Source: Platerodrilus igneus (lineage: Eukaryota > Arthropoda > Insecta > Coleoptera > Lycidae). Taken from it: a stretch of 64,000 nucleotides of DNA. Shown here in pieces: positions 31,271-42,131 of this stretch. Within the stretch, counting starts at the first letter, position 1; every line of letters begins with the position of its first letter. The stretch lies in contig JARFIW010001256.1 of the NCBI GenBank assembly GCA_036346225.1, positions 62,001 to 126,000 of the forward strand, in the 5' to 3' direction. A program made the translations under genes and the position numbers. Under the pieces are notes generated by a model. It was not told where the DNA came from, searched no databases, and saw only the letters and a list, made by a program, of their open reading frames with translations.

Positions 31271-31891
31271 ATGAGTAACTTGTCATCAATCAAAAATTGT
31301 AATAGTACCAACGTAAAAGTTCTAGAGCAATTTATATTACATTCTGACGAAGACGTGATTAAAGAAGTTTTTGGTTGTTCTTCGCCTCAACTCAACACTG
31401 CTGCTATTTTTGATATTGACGTAATAGATATATCACGGTAAGTGCTTTTTTCACATTTATACATGTGTTTTTAAAACATTACTAATTTATAAGTTACATT
31501 AGATCAAAAAACCATTCTGGAAATTCTGAGGCTATCGTAGGATCGTTGACACACTCTGATCCTCTCAGAAACATCAGGTTGTATACAAAAGAAAAGGTGA
31601 ACCTACAATAATCTTTTATGTTATGCTCACAGATCAGGCAAAAACATGTCGGCTATGAAAAAGTTATGTACAGAATCTAATATGGCTGTTTGCTGTGAAG
31701 ATGACAAATCCTACAAAGATGACACAGTAGAGTTGCTTAACGCATTTAAAAGCGTGGAGAGAAGCTACTGCGTCGTATATATTTGGAGCTAGAAATAGTA
31801 AAGCAAAAAAGAGAGGAACTAGAGGCGAGGGAGCAGCAGATACTTCAAGAACGGGAGTTAATAAATACTTTTTCATTTATAAATAGTTAGA
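31271..31891 (+). pseudogene. Unknown Mav-1 gene with apparent intron
   Basis: ATG 31271 starts 56 codons (MSNLSSIKNC, acidic middle, IDISR) that end at a good splice donor, CG|GTAAGT (GT at 31438-31439). A matching acceptor TTATGCTCACAG ends at 31632, giving a 195-bp intron that keeps the frame. Exon 2 runs to a stop near 31796. Beyond that, a different frame (about 31793-31891) holds a coiled-coil-like stretch with KQKREELEAREQQILQER. That pattern is typical of the C-terminus of Myb/SANT- or MADF-like proteins, so a further frameshift is likely. No family is certain. Most Mav-1 genes appear intron-less, so this looks like a captured host gene. Confidence 0.4.
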
Positions 31892-32092
31892 TCAAAATAT
31901 TCGACAATTTGTAAAATAAAAAAGTATTTTATAAAAGTTTCTCTTTTGAAACAAGACTTTCTCTAAACAAGGTAGTAAACTCAAAGTAAAACGCACATAA
32001 ATCAGAACCTACTTTAATTTAATACATCATTCTTTATACAATCGACTTAGATGTGTTACAATAATAAACTAATTTCTTAAATTAGTGACATA

Positions 32093-32389
32093 TTATTCTG
32101 AAAATTCTATGTTGACAGTTAGACCGATCGATCCCTTACTAGTTATGTATACGTGTTTGTGCGAACCAATACTTTCATTTAATTGTTTCACTCCATGTGC
32201 TTGAAGGTATTCAACATATCTCAATGGCAATATACTCTTGAACTCTTCTGTTTCCACTAATACTCTTTCTCCATATTTTGTCTTGATTGTTTCCACTTTT
32301 AAAACTTCAAACCTCTTATTCACTACAATATCTTTTGAATTTACATAAGGTTTGCGATATGTGGTTTTATTAAGAGTATTAAAATCCAT
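32093..32389 (-). CDS. Small OB-fold-like protein (98 aa)
   Basis: An intact ORF, the outermost gene at the right end, is driven from the TIR promoter. The segment FEVLKVETIKTKYGERVLVE followed by LPLRYVEYLQ is like an insect transposon/virus protein type with a 'TKYG-x-x-V-L-V' strand pair that I associate with an OB-fold-like single-strand DNA-binding domain. A second strand group ends in GLTVNIEF. A role as replication accessory (ssDNA-binding) protein would suit protein-primed replication, which displaces long single strands. This is inference. Confidence 0.55.
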   Translation of the reverse strand: MDFNTLNKTTYRKPYVNSKDIVVNKRFEVLKVETIKTKYGERVLVETEEFKSILPLRYVEYLQAHGVKQLNESIGSHKHVYITSKGSIGLTVNIEFSE

Positions 32390-32445
32390 ATTGCTATTCT
32401 TTGACTAATTAAATTAATATTAGGAGCAAATCTCCTTATATAGCA
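32390..32445 (-). promoter_or_regulatory. TATA-type promoter inside the right TIR
   Basis: The reverse complement of 32433-32442 is TATATAAGGA, identical to the box in the left TIR, about 45 bp before the ATG of the OB-fold-like gene. Confidence 0.5.
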
Positions 32446-33160
32446 GATTACCACCATCTGCGTACTTTGCCAACCCACTTTTCAACCTATCACAAGAGTG
32501 AACACATTTTGAATTGAAACCGGCCCATGTGTATTTGCAGCCTCTAAACATAAATCAGAATCCACTTTAATTAAACACAATTGACTTGAATGCGATATTT
32601 TGCATCTGTCATACTTTATAACTTCTCGCTAGAAAACCAAATTCAAAACATCTACACACATTTTCTCTGCACTTACATTTTTCAACATACGTGTGTTTTG
32701 AAATATGTTCCATTGAAAGTAATATAAAGCCGATCCTAATTCAAAACGTGCCCACAAGTATTTTACATTTGAAAAGAATTCAGGTTTTCACATTTTACAT
32801 TAAAAGTATATAACGCCGATCCTAATTCAAAACGGTGCACGTGTAACTTCTCGCTAGAAAACCGAATTCAAAACAGCTACACACATTTTCTCTGCACTTA
32901 CATTTTTCAACATACGTGTGTTTCATTGAAAGTAATATAAAGCCGATCCTAATTCAAAACGTGCCCACAAGTATTTTTACATTGAAAGTATATAAGAATT
33001 CATGTTTTCACAACTATTTTACATTGAAATGTTTTCACAACTATTTTACATTGAAATTATATAGGGCCGATCCTAATTCAAAACGTGACAGACGTATTTT
33101 ACACATGGAAAATACGTCTGTCGCGTTTTGAATTAGGACCGGCCCTAGATACCTACTACT
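32402..33160 (-). repeat. Mav-1 right terminal inverted repeat
   Basis: It is the mirror of the left TIR, with five copies of the GCCGATCCTAATTCAAAAC motif: 32729, 32816, 32942, 33066 and an inverted one at 33125 with one substitution. The terminal palindrome is at about 33061-33150. The 71-aa ORF at 32916-33131 differs from its mirror at 15920-16135 by one residue, which shows how alike the TIRs are. It is not supported as a gene. Confidence 0.95.
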
Positions 33161-33215
33161 TCCAGGGATGAGAAAATGCTTATCATCATTTCTAGACAGA
33201 CTAATTTTATTAATA
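33161..33215 (-). pseudogene. Right half of the older polymerase tail split by Mav-1
   Basis: The minus strand reads NKISLSRNDDKH, which matches NKISLSREDDKR at 3773-3925. The target duplication TCCAGG is at 33161-33166. The fragment fades into unrelated AT-rich DNA within about 60 bp. Confidence 0.6.
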
Positions 33216-34062
33216 GGTTATTTAAATAAAAAATATAAAGCAAGGCATAACTATTCTAAAGCGTTATTTTGGCCAGTGGCGTAGCTATGTAATGAGGGGC
33301 CTCCAGGCGAAAATAACAAGGGGCCTCTATATATAATTTAAAATAAAGTAAATATATGAAAGAAAAAAGAAATCTCTGTCCTTGGCGGTTATATACATAT
33401 AAAACTCTTTTATTTAGTCATACCAAATCGCCTAAATTTAAACAAAAGAAACTTATCGACTCAACTTTTCAAATTAATTTTTTGTGTATGTTCTTGTTCT
33501 ATACTTAATACTGCAAAATCGCTTAACCTAGTTTGAGTAGTAGTACTTCTTAAGTATGTTTTAATCAATTTCAATTTAGGAAATTACGACTATAGTTTAA
33601 AATTCTCATAATGTTCTTCATAACCCTGGATTTATATAAATTTTTGTTGGGTTTTCTATTTAGTGAATTAAGTAATAGGTATTCTTTCAGTTTTGAGGTA
33701 AATAATAATGAAAGACTGCATTGCAATAGTGTTCTGTATTTTTTAAAAAAATTTTTAAATAATATACTATATAGTTGATGAAAAACTGGCTTGTAATATG
33801 GTGAAAGAATGGGTGTAGTGAAAGACTTGTAAAAAAGAATAAACACAAAATTGCTTAATTTTTATGCCGAAGTTCAATTAATGTTCTGGGATAAATTTAA
33901 AAACGGCCGTTTCACGCCAGTAATGCCGTGGCTGCAATGATAGGTTAGGTTACAGTTACAAATAGATATTATTATTAAAAAACACAAATCACTTAACACG
34001 CATATCAGAACAGTTGCTAAAACTATTGCATACTGTTCTGATATATGTTATGATATATATAT

Positions 34063-34113
<51 letters not shown>

Positions 34114-34790
34114 AAGCGAAACTATTGATATATAAATTAGAGTAAATTGTATTAAACAATAATTCCGTCTATTTCCAATGTATTTTGAATTTAAGTTATG
34201 TATAAATATATTAAAACTGTTGCGTTCTTTTCAAGTAAAATTTTTATTTTTACACAATTTTTTTTTCTACTCATCATGCGCGAAGACCATTTTGAGGTAT
34301 TAAAACTAATATGTCTGAAGTACAATTTCAAACACCAGTATGGAAAACACAAAGTAATAGGATTTGCTTCAGCACACTTCCATAAGATTTGTTCATCTTC
34401 CAAATAGTTTCTACTTATGTTTAAATAAAATTGTTATATGATATAGATTGTTTTGATATCAATTAAACGCCAATATTCTATTTGCAGCTCTCGTTAGTTT
34501 CGTCTTGGTTCTTCTTACGAGCAGTAATCGAACCATGCGATTAGTGATATAAAGTGACATTGGTAATAAATCACCCTGTTCGTGTTAGGGTTCTGGCATG
34601 TTGACAGCGATTTGTCGCTTAAGCCTTACCATAACATAATTTAACACTTTTTCTTTATTTTGAGGAGGTAACCAGGTAATATTTCATTTCCTGATAAATG
34701 GGAATCATGTAAACATGTTGGAGTTCTTTAACAACCATCAGGTTGCCAATATCTATGTAGACCCAGGAAGCCAGGAAAAATTTAGAGGAA
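33216..34790. other. AT-rich spacer with a (TA)n tract, no supported gene
   Basis: A (TA)n microsatellite occupies about 34050-34112. ORFs at 33571-33846 and 34191-34407 are short, low-complexity and overlap on both strands. I see no family likeness. Confidence 0.5.
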
Positions 34791-34794
34791 TATA

Positions 34795-34917
34795 GGAAGA
34801 CCTAGACCAAGCTATATTAGTCAAATTATTAGAAATTTAGGTTATGAAGGGTAGATAGAACTTATTAGATTAGCACAGAATAGAAAAGAAGTTAGAGCTG
34901 CGTCAAACCGAACTTAA
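34795..34917 (+). pseudogene. C-terminal relic of a non-LTR reverse transcriptase polyprotein
   Basis: One frame with a single stop reads GRPRPSYISQIIRNLGYEG, then ELIRLAQNRKEVRAASN and a terminal TAA at 34915-34917. The R-G-R-P...SYI...ELIRLAQNR...WR/VR-A pattern is the usual end of arthropod endonuclease/reverse-transcriptase polyproteins. Only about 40 codons survive. Confidence 0.5.
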
Positions 34918-35139
34918 GTAAGGTCGAAAACAAAATGATGATGATGTTCATGTTTTTGAAGTGTTAGTTTATCCAATTGAGCGACAGCAAGGCTAGACCT
35001 ACTTAGTTTTGGAACAATTCGGAGTAGAGATGGACTCGAACCAAACCAAACTGAATCTTGCCGCAGGTTCGGTTCGGTTCCAAAACTTTTTAGTAGGGTT
35101 CGGTTCGATTTTTTGAACCGAATCAAACATAGGTTAAGT

Positions 35140-38100
35140 TGGCCCCAACGAATATAATTGACCATATTTTGAAACAGCTTTGGTGCTAGCTCTACAACTT
35201 TGGTGCTAGTTATAAGCAAACGGGTGCTAGGTTTTGGAGGAGCAAATCGGAGCACTGGGGGGGCCTATCGTCAAGTTGCCCTCCCCGAATATAATTGGCC
35301 ATATTTCTGAAACAGCTTTGGTGCTAGCTCTACAACTTTGGTGCTAGCTAGTGCTAGCTATAAGCAAACGGGTGCTAGGTTTTGGAGCAAATCGGACAAC
35401 TGGGGGGGCTGACAAAATTTCTTTAAAAAATCGCCGCCATCTTGTTTTTAAGGTGCTAGCTTTCTTACTTGGGTGCTAGCTGGTGCTAGCTCTAAGCTAC
35501 ATGGTGCTAGGTTTTGGAGCAAATCGGACAACTGGGGGGGGCTGGCAAAATTTCTTTAAAAAATCGCCGCCATCTTGTTTTTAAGGTGCTAGCTTTCTTA
35601 CTTGGGTGCTAGCTGGTGCTAGCTCTAAGCTACATGGTGCTAGGTTTTGGAGCAAATCGGACAACTGGGGGCTGGCAAAATTTCTTTAAAAATCGCCGTC
35701 ATCTTGTTTTTAAGGTGCTAGCTTTCTTACTTGGGTGCTAGCTGGTGCTAGCTCTAAGCTACATGGTGCTAGGTTTTGGAGCAAATCGGACAACTGCGGG
35801 GCTGGCAAAATTTCTTTAAAAATCGCCGCCATCTTGTTTTTAAGGTGCTAGCTTTCTTACTTGGGTGCTAGCTGGTGCTAGCTCTAAGCTACATGGTGCT
35901 AGGTTTTGGAGCAAATCGGACAACTGGGGGCTGGCAACATTTCTTTAAAAATCGCCGCCATCTTGTTTTTAAGGTGCTAGCTTTCTTACTTGGGTGCTAG
36001 CTGGTGCTAGCTCTAAGCTACTTGGTGCTAGGTTTTGGAGCAAATCAAACAACTGGGGGCTGGCAAAATTTCTTTAAAAATCGCCGCCATCTTGTTTTTA
36101 AGGTGCTAGCTTTCTTACTTGGGTGCTAGCTGGTGCTAGCTCTAAGCTACATGGTGCTAGGTTTTGGAGCAAATCGGACAACTGGGGGCTGGCAACATTT
36201 CTTTAAAAATCGCCGCCATCTTGTTTTAAGGTGCTAGCTTTTCTTGGGTGCTAGCTGGTGCTAGCTCTAAGCTACTGGTGCTAGGTTTTGGAGCAAATCA
36301 AACAACTGGGGGCTGCGTCAGTTAGCCCCGAATATAATTGGCCATATTTCTGAAACAGCTTTGGTGCTAGCTCTACAACTTTGGTGCTAGCTAGTGCTAG
36401 GTATAAGCAAACGGGTGCTAGGTTTTGGAACAAATCGGACAACTGGGGCTGGCAAAATTTCTTTAAAAATCGCCGCCATCTTGTTTTTAGTGCTAGCTTT
36501 CTTACTTGGGTGCTAGCTGGTGCTAGCTCTAAGTACATGGTGCTAGGTTTTGGAGCAAATCAAACAACTGGGGCTAGCGTCAAGTTAGCCCCCGAATATA
36601 ATTGGCCATATTTCTGAAACAGCTTTGGTGCTAGCTCTACAACTTTGGTGCTAGCTAGTGCTAGGTATAAGCAAACGGGTGCTAGGTTTTGGAACAAATC
36701 GGACAACTGGGGGCTGGCAAAATTTCTTTAAAAATCGCCGCCATCTTGTTTTTAAGGTGCTAGCTTACTTACTTGGGTGCTAGCTGGTGCTAGCTCTAAG
36801 CTACATGGTGCTAGGTTTTGGAGCAAATCGGACAACTGGGGGCTGCAAAATTTCTTTAAAATCGCCGCCATCTTGTTTTTAAGGTGCTAGCTTTCTTACT
36901 TGGGTGCTAGCTGGTGCTAGCTCTAAGCTACATGGTGCTAGGTTTTGGAGCAAATCGGACAACTGGGGGCTGGCAAAATTTCTTTAAAAATCGCCGTCAT
37001 CTTGTTTTTAAGGTGCTAGCTTTCTTACTTGGGTGCTAGCTGGTGCTAGCTCTAAGCTACATGGTGCTAGGTTTTGGAGCAAATCGGACAACTGCGGGGG
37101 GCTGGCAAAATTTCTTTAAAAATCGCCGCCATCTTGTTTTTAAGGTGCTAGCTTTCTTACTTGGGTGCTAGCTGGTGCTAGCTCTAAGCTACATGGTGCT
37201 AGGTTTAGGAGCAAATCGGACAACTGGGGGGGGGGCTGGCAACATTTCTTTAAAAAATCGCCGCCATCTTGTTTTTAAGGTGCTAGCTTTCTTACTTGGG
37301 TGCTAGCTGGTGCTAGCTCTAAGCTACATGGTGCTAGGTTTTGGAGCAAATCAAACAACTGGGGGGGGCTAGCGTCAAGTTAGCCCCCCCCGAATATAAT
37401 TGGCCATATTTCTGAAACAGCTTTGGTGCTAGCTCTACAACTTTGGTGCTAGCTAGTGCTAGGTATAAGCAAACGGGTGCTAGGTTTTGGAACAAATCGG
37501 ACAACTGGGGGGGGCTGGCAAAATTTCTTTAAAAAATCGCCGCCATCTTGTTTTTAAGGTGCTAGCTTTCTTACTTGGGTGCTAGCTGGTGCTAGCTCTA
37601 AGCTACATGGTGCTAGGTTTTGGAGCAAATCAAACAACTGGGGGGGGCTAGCGTCAAGTTAGCCCCCCCCGAATATAATTGGCCATATTTCTGAAACAGC
37701 TTTGGTGCTAGCTCTACAACTTTGGTGCTAGCTAGTGCTAGGTATAAGCAAACGGGTGCTAGGTTTTGGAACAAATCGGACAACTGGGGGGGCTGGCAAA
37801 ATTTCTTTAAAAAATCGCCGCCATCTTGTTTTTAAGGTGCTAGCTTTCTTACTTGGGTGCTAGCTGGTGCTAGCTCTAAGCTACATGGTGCTAGGTTTTG
37901 GAGCAAAGCGTACAACTGGGGGGGGCTGGCAAAATTTCTTTAAAAAATTGCCGCCATCTTGTTTTTAAGATGCTAGTTTTCTTACTTGGGTGCTAGCTGG
38001 TGCTAGCTCTAAGCTATATGGTGCTAGGTTTTGGAGCAAATCAAACAACTGGGGGGGGCTAGCGTCAAGTTAGCCCCCCCCGAATATAATTGGCCATATT

Positions 38101-38215
38101 TCTGAAACAGCTTTGGTGCTAGCTCTACAACTTTGGTGCTAGCTAGTGCTAGCTATAAGCAAACGGGTGCTAGGTTTTGGAGCAAATCGGTCAACTGGGG
38201 GGGGGCCAACTTTAC
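35140..38215 (+). repeat. GGTGCTAG-rich satellite, array 1
   Basis: About two dozen units of two alternating kinds. Type A (about 128-132 bp) runs from GGCAAAATTTCTTTAAAAA through TCGCCGCCATCTTG and several GGTGCTAG to CAAATCGGACAACTGGGGG. Type B (about 120 bp) contains GAATATAATTGGCCATATTT and CTTTGGTGCTAGCTCTACAA. Each unit holds four or five GGTGCTAG motifs, many within the palindrome GCTAGC. Units differ mainly in the length of the G run (3-9) and of A runs. ORFs within it are repeat translations. Confidence 0.95.
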
Positions 38216-38815
38216 GGACCCTATTATTGGTGTTGGTTTAAATTTTTTTGAAGCATAATTTTCGCTATTTGATCTTTCTTTACTTTAATTTTTTGTGATA
38301 AAGTGACTAGGCTCTAACGTACCCCTAGTCTAAAATTATTTAGAAGTGATTAAATTTTCAGGTTGTACGAGGAAGTCGTTCCCATTCCAGATTGCAGAGT
38401 CAAAAGTAAGTATTATTTTTTTATATGTTGATCGTCTTAAGGATTTTTTTTGAAGATTTCCGTATCTGATCTTCGGATAGATTCTCTTTATAACATTCAT
38501 CAAGATACGTTGGCGTCCAATAAAATCTCTTTTTTTTCGTATACCATCCTACGAACCTAGCTCATAGCTCTGCCCTAAGTTGAAGAAGCTTAGCTGACTG
38601 GAAGATCTCATTAGAGGTTCTTTTTTCTCAAAGCCATTTAACATCCTTTTACCCTGGGCTTAAACGTTAAACAGGAACCCCTCATAATTTATCGAGGCTC
38701 TGCCGCCTATAAGGTAGAGTAGACACACTATTTACCTTTTGAGGAATTTAGTATGTAACAAAGAAACGGGTTAATTCGAAAGCACTTCGTGTAATTCCTG
38801 CAGCTTGTGGCAATC
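38216..38815. other. Non-coding spacer downstream of the satellite (copy 1)
   Basis: No gene is seen. The stretch is repeated almost exactly at 44395-45005 in the second copy of the duplication. Confidence 0.6.
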
Positions 38816-38835
38816 ATTTAGTCGTAGCTCTCCAA

Positions 38836-39629
38836 CTATATCCTGCATACGCATTTTGTTGGCTTACTCGATTTCTTTTTGTTGGTATCGGAGATAGTCC
38901 TGACTCTCTCATGCACTGCTGTGTGATGTATGTCCACCGGTTTTGGGAATATATGACCCTTATAGGTAAGACCCTCGATATTAAATAATCCGAAAGGTTC
39001 TTTACTGGTCAAATATACAATGCTTAGCAGAACCCCTTTACGTGTAGTGTACGCCAAGGTTACAAACCCCACTTTCCTAGTTCGTCTATGTCATACAGCA
39101 TTTTGATAAATACGTTCTAAGAAAAACTTTTTTAATGGTATACCAATTTAGTATCATTTCTTTCCGCAAAAACCCCCACGTAACTAAAATAGTCCTTAAT
39201 AACTACAAATACATTTAGTACTTTAAACCCAGATGTAACTATATCAATTCCACGACACAAAATAATTTTTAATTCTTCCTCATTTTTTATAATAATATGT
39301 TCTTTGTGTAACACATCCTTATATTGTTTTCGTATCACCGCAGTTTTTCCACGTAATCCAATTTTCACAATTTTGCATACATTTTCTATAATTCCAACTC
39401 TTTTTCTCCCACTTGTAACGTATGGCGCGCATAATGGGGCAATTTTGTTTAGCGTAAACAGATTGAGTTTGCTACCATTGACGCCATTACAAAGCATAAC
39501 TTTCAGTAAAACTAAACAGTCTTTTAAGGGATTATATACTTGGTGCGTATTGGTATAATTTCCAGTTGTGCAGTTGTATATTGTCGTTTCCAATCGCTCA
39601 ATTCCGCGTTCTTTAATCAAAGGAGGCAC
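38836..39629 (-). pseudogene. Broken relative of the 298-aa unknown protein (copy 1)
   Basis: Two ORFs (39629-39132 and 39072-38836) align in order with the intact protein at 4490-5386. Shared blocks are APYVTSGRKR against MPYAVSGKKR, IRKQYKDVLHKEHII against IREQYKDMLDKEHLI, SYVGVFAER against SYVGVPAEK, TTRKGVLLSIVYL and SKEPFG. Frames break between the ORFs and at the C-terminus. It is a member of the same mobile-element protein family and is inactive. Confidence 0.75.
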
Positions 39630-39836
39630 ATATGTTTCCCATTAAACGTATATCTGGACAACGTTATTTATTAACACCAGAATTTGTTATTTGACACACA
39701 AATTTGATGTATGTTTTAGTTCTTACATTAGCTGTTAGTCATGTTCAACAATGAATTCCCGCAGTTTTATCGTTATTAACTATAATATTGCAGTTCTTTT
39801 GGTATTCGTTCTTGTAACAAAAGTTATGGTTCGTAG

Positions 39837-40249
39837 TTAAATAATTACACAAGCCGGTTTTGCTAAATATACCATTATGCCATTATGCCATTCGGACATA
39901 GCGACGTCAAGGAAATAGTAATCATCCTTTTTGAGTCCGCCTAATATATCTGGTAGTCCTTTCAATAAACTTTCCAACGTATCATCTGCTAGTTCCACTT
40001 TGTACGGAACACATATTGGATTATTAAATTTTTTATTAATTTTCTCGAGACCGTTAGCTGTTAAATGCGCCACAAATTTTTTTCTTTAGGGTAAACAATC
40101 TTTTGTTTTGCTGGGCGTGAGAGATCACAAATTTCAACTAGCATTATATAGTTAAAAAATGGTTCTGTAATTTGCATGTCAGTCAGCATCTGTTCGCTTC
40201 TGACATAACAGTTATTACCAATACCGGTAATCAAATTATTGTTGTACAA
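39837..40249 (-). pseudogene. Unknown 137-codon ORF, frameshifted copy
   Basis: In copy 2 (46022-46435) this is a single 137-aa frame. Here it is split into 62- and 78-codon pieces by a deletion in a T-rich run near 40080. I do not recognise the family. It lies just upstream of, and in the same direction as, the relative of the 298-aa protein. Confidence 0.5.
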
Positions 40250-42130
40250 ACTTTCTGCCTACAACCACAATCCAAATCGCTTATTTGTTGATTTTATTTT
40301 ATTTCCAAAAAGTTGAAGAATATTAATCACCTTGAAGGTGCTTTTGTTCACCATTATAGCTTGAAACGAATATTGGCTAGTAAAACATTCATTTCTGGCC
40401 GGGGGCAATTAGAGATGGATGTGAATCATCAAAAGCTATACTACGTACGACACTTTACAGAAACTATAATTGAACAACATTAAAGATAGCGTCACCAAGT
40501 CCTAGGCTAAAAACAAGATATACTTTAAAGAAGAACTTGAAAACCTTCAGAGAAAAGTATTGCATTCGCAGTGTAAACACATTTATCAAAGAGGAGCGCG
40601 ACGTCTATAATAAAACAATGTAGTTAGACCAAAGAAAAAACATAAGAGGCGTACTCCTTACCACCTTGCTATTGCGAAAGAAACCACATATACCAATTAT
40701 TTCCTATAATAAAATACACCGATTATCAAACCACACCATAGGAGCTATTTAAAGATTACTGTATACAAAACTGCTAAAGGCTTGTTGTTATAAACTCTTA
40801 CTAGTTTGAAAACGAAGTAGTATTACTGATCAAACTTGATAGGAAGCACTGTAGAAATGATTGATTTCTTTAGGCCACCATTTATATCTCACATATTTAA
40901 CAATATCGGTGATATTTGCCTACATTTGAACGCATTTGTCCAAAATATAACTGTAAATTTAGTTTAAATTATTTAGTTAATAGACTGCATTGTCTTTTTA
41001 TAATTAATAATTTTATTTACAAAATATATAATGAACATTGAGAAGATAAGCAAAACTTTTCATAAAGTGGCTGCAAAGAAAACTACTTTTTGCACCACAT
41101 ACTTTACAAAACCCTTTAGTATGCAGATCTGTATAATTTAGGCTCACAAGATTATTTACACAACTATTAGTAGTTTAAATATTAGATTAAAATATTTACT
41201 TAATTTTCAGGTAATAAATCATAATAATAATTCACAACCTCAGAAAAACAAAATAATATAAGTTACTAAAATTACTTGAAATATAAGATTGATAGTTTTC
41301 ATGAAAATTCGAATTAGGCTTATTAAAACTTCAAAACGAGCAGGTGACAACACATCAAACATTCATCTAATCGTTTACCTTGATTCGTCAAACAAATGTT
41401 GAAAGTTCACTAGATAACAGAAAGCAGTCATGTTTCAAATAGAACGAAGCTGACTTTCCATAGGAATTTTCTGGAACTACAAAACACCAAAGAATTGAAT
41501 CCTTAGGCAGCTTTCTTTTAAACTTTGAAGATAATTTGTTTATCGAATTTATTTCTCGTCATCCACAAACCAATAAATTGAAATCACATAAATCAGGGTG
41601 CCAAAACTATCTAGAAGGAACTGACTTCGAGGTAATAATTTTCTTAAAACCACCGTAATTAAAATTAAATTAGATAATAAACTTAATACTTTTATCTGAC
41701 TAACAGGGAAAGCAGAGCTTACATGGGACTTTCAATCTAAAGATGCAAATCTAAAAAAGCAATTCGCATATCGCACGCTGTGCTTCTATTTAAAGCTATC
41801 TTACTTTTTCAGGAATTCGAGAGCTAATGCCGTCCGATATGACATACTGACAAAAACGGCCAGCACTTTGTCAATTGAACAGAATTCAACCCACCATTCG
41901 ATAAAGCATGTGCCTCTATTTTTGATTTTAAATAATACTCGACCCCTGATTGGATAATACTGCAAACGCTAGGATAAGTAATTATGTAGTATTAAGAAAT
42001 CAATCACTGAATCAAACAACTTGCACACTAGGTGCAACAAAGTAAAAAATCCACGCACTTACAAATCCTTGCAAAAGTACATATTACAAGCTGTTACCAA
42101 TAAATTGGATTCGAAAAAATTTCCTCTTTT
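40250..42130. other. Non-coding stretch, nothing recognised (copy 1)
   Basis: The stretch is AT-rich, without a supported ORF. It is repeated at 46440-48317. A GGAAGCACTGTA motif at about 40850 resembles the end of the MITE at 5409-5737, but no partner end was found. Confidence 0.5.
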
Positions 42131-42131
42131 A

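Larger units (their letters stand above)
15894..33160. mobile_element. Maverick/adintovirus-type endogenous element (Mav-1), structurally complete
   Basis: It is bounded by near-identical inverted repeats of about 0.75 kb starting AGTAGGTATCTAGGG and by a 6-bp duplication TCCAGG. The right end has one extra AGT triplet at the tip. It encodes integrase, packaging ATPase, adenain-type protease, two capsid proteins, a PLA2-domain minor protein and protein-primed DNA polymerase B, the diagnostic set of Maverick/Polinton/adintovirus elements. Subtracting the nested 1312-bp mariner and its TA duplication, the original element was about 15.95 kb, within the usual range. Integrase, the 340-codon unknown, protease start, capsid protein and polymerase carry breaks. 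Confidence 0.95.

Noticed and set aside
35140..38215. ORFs within the GGTGCTAG satellite (for example 36281-36617)
   Set aside because: Low-complexity translations of the tandem repeat present on both strands.
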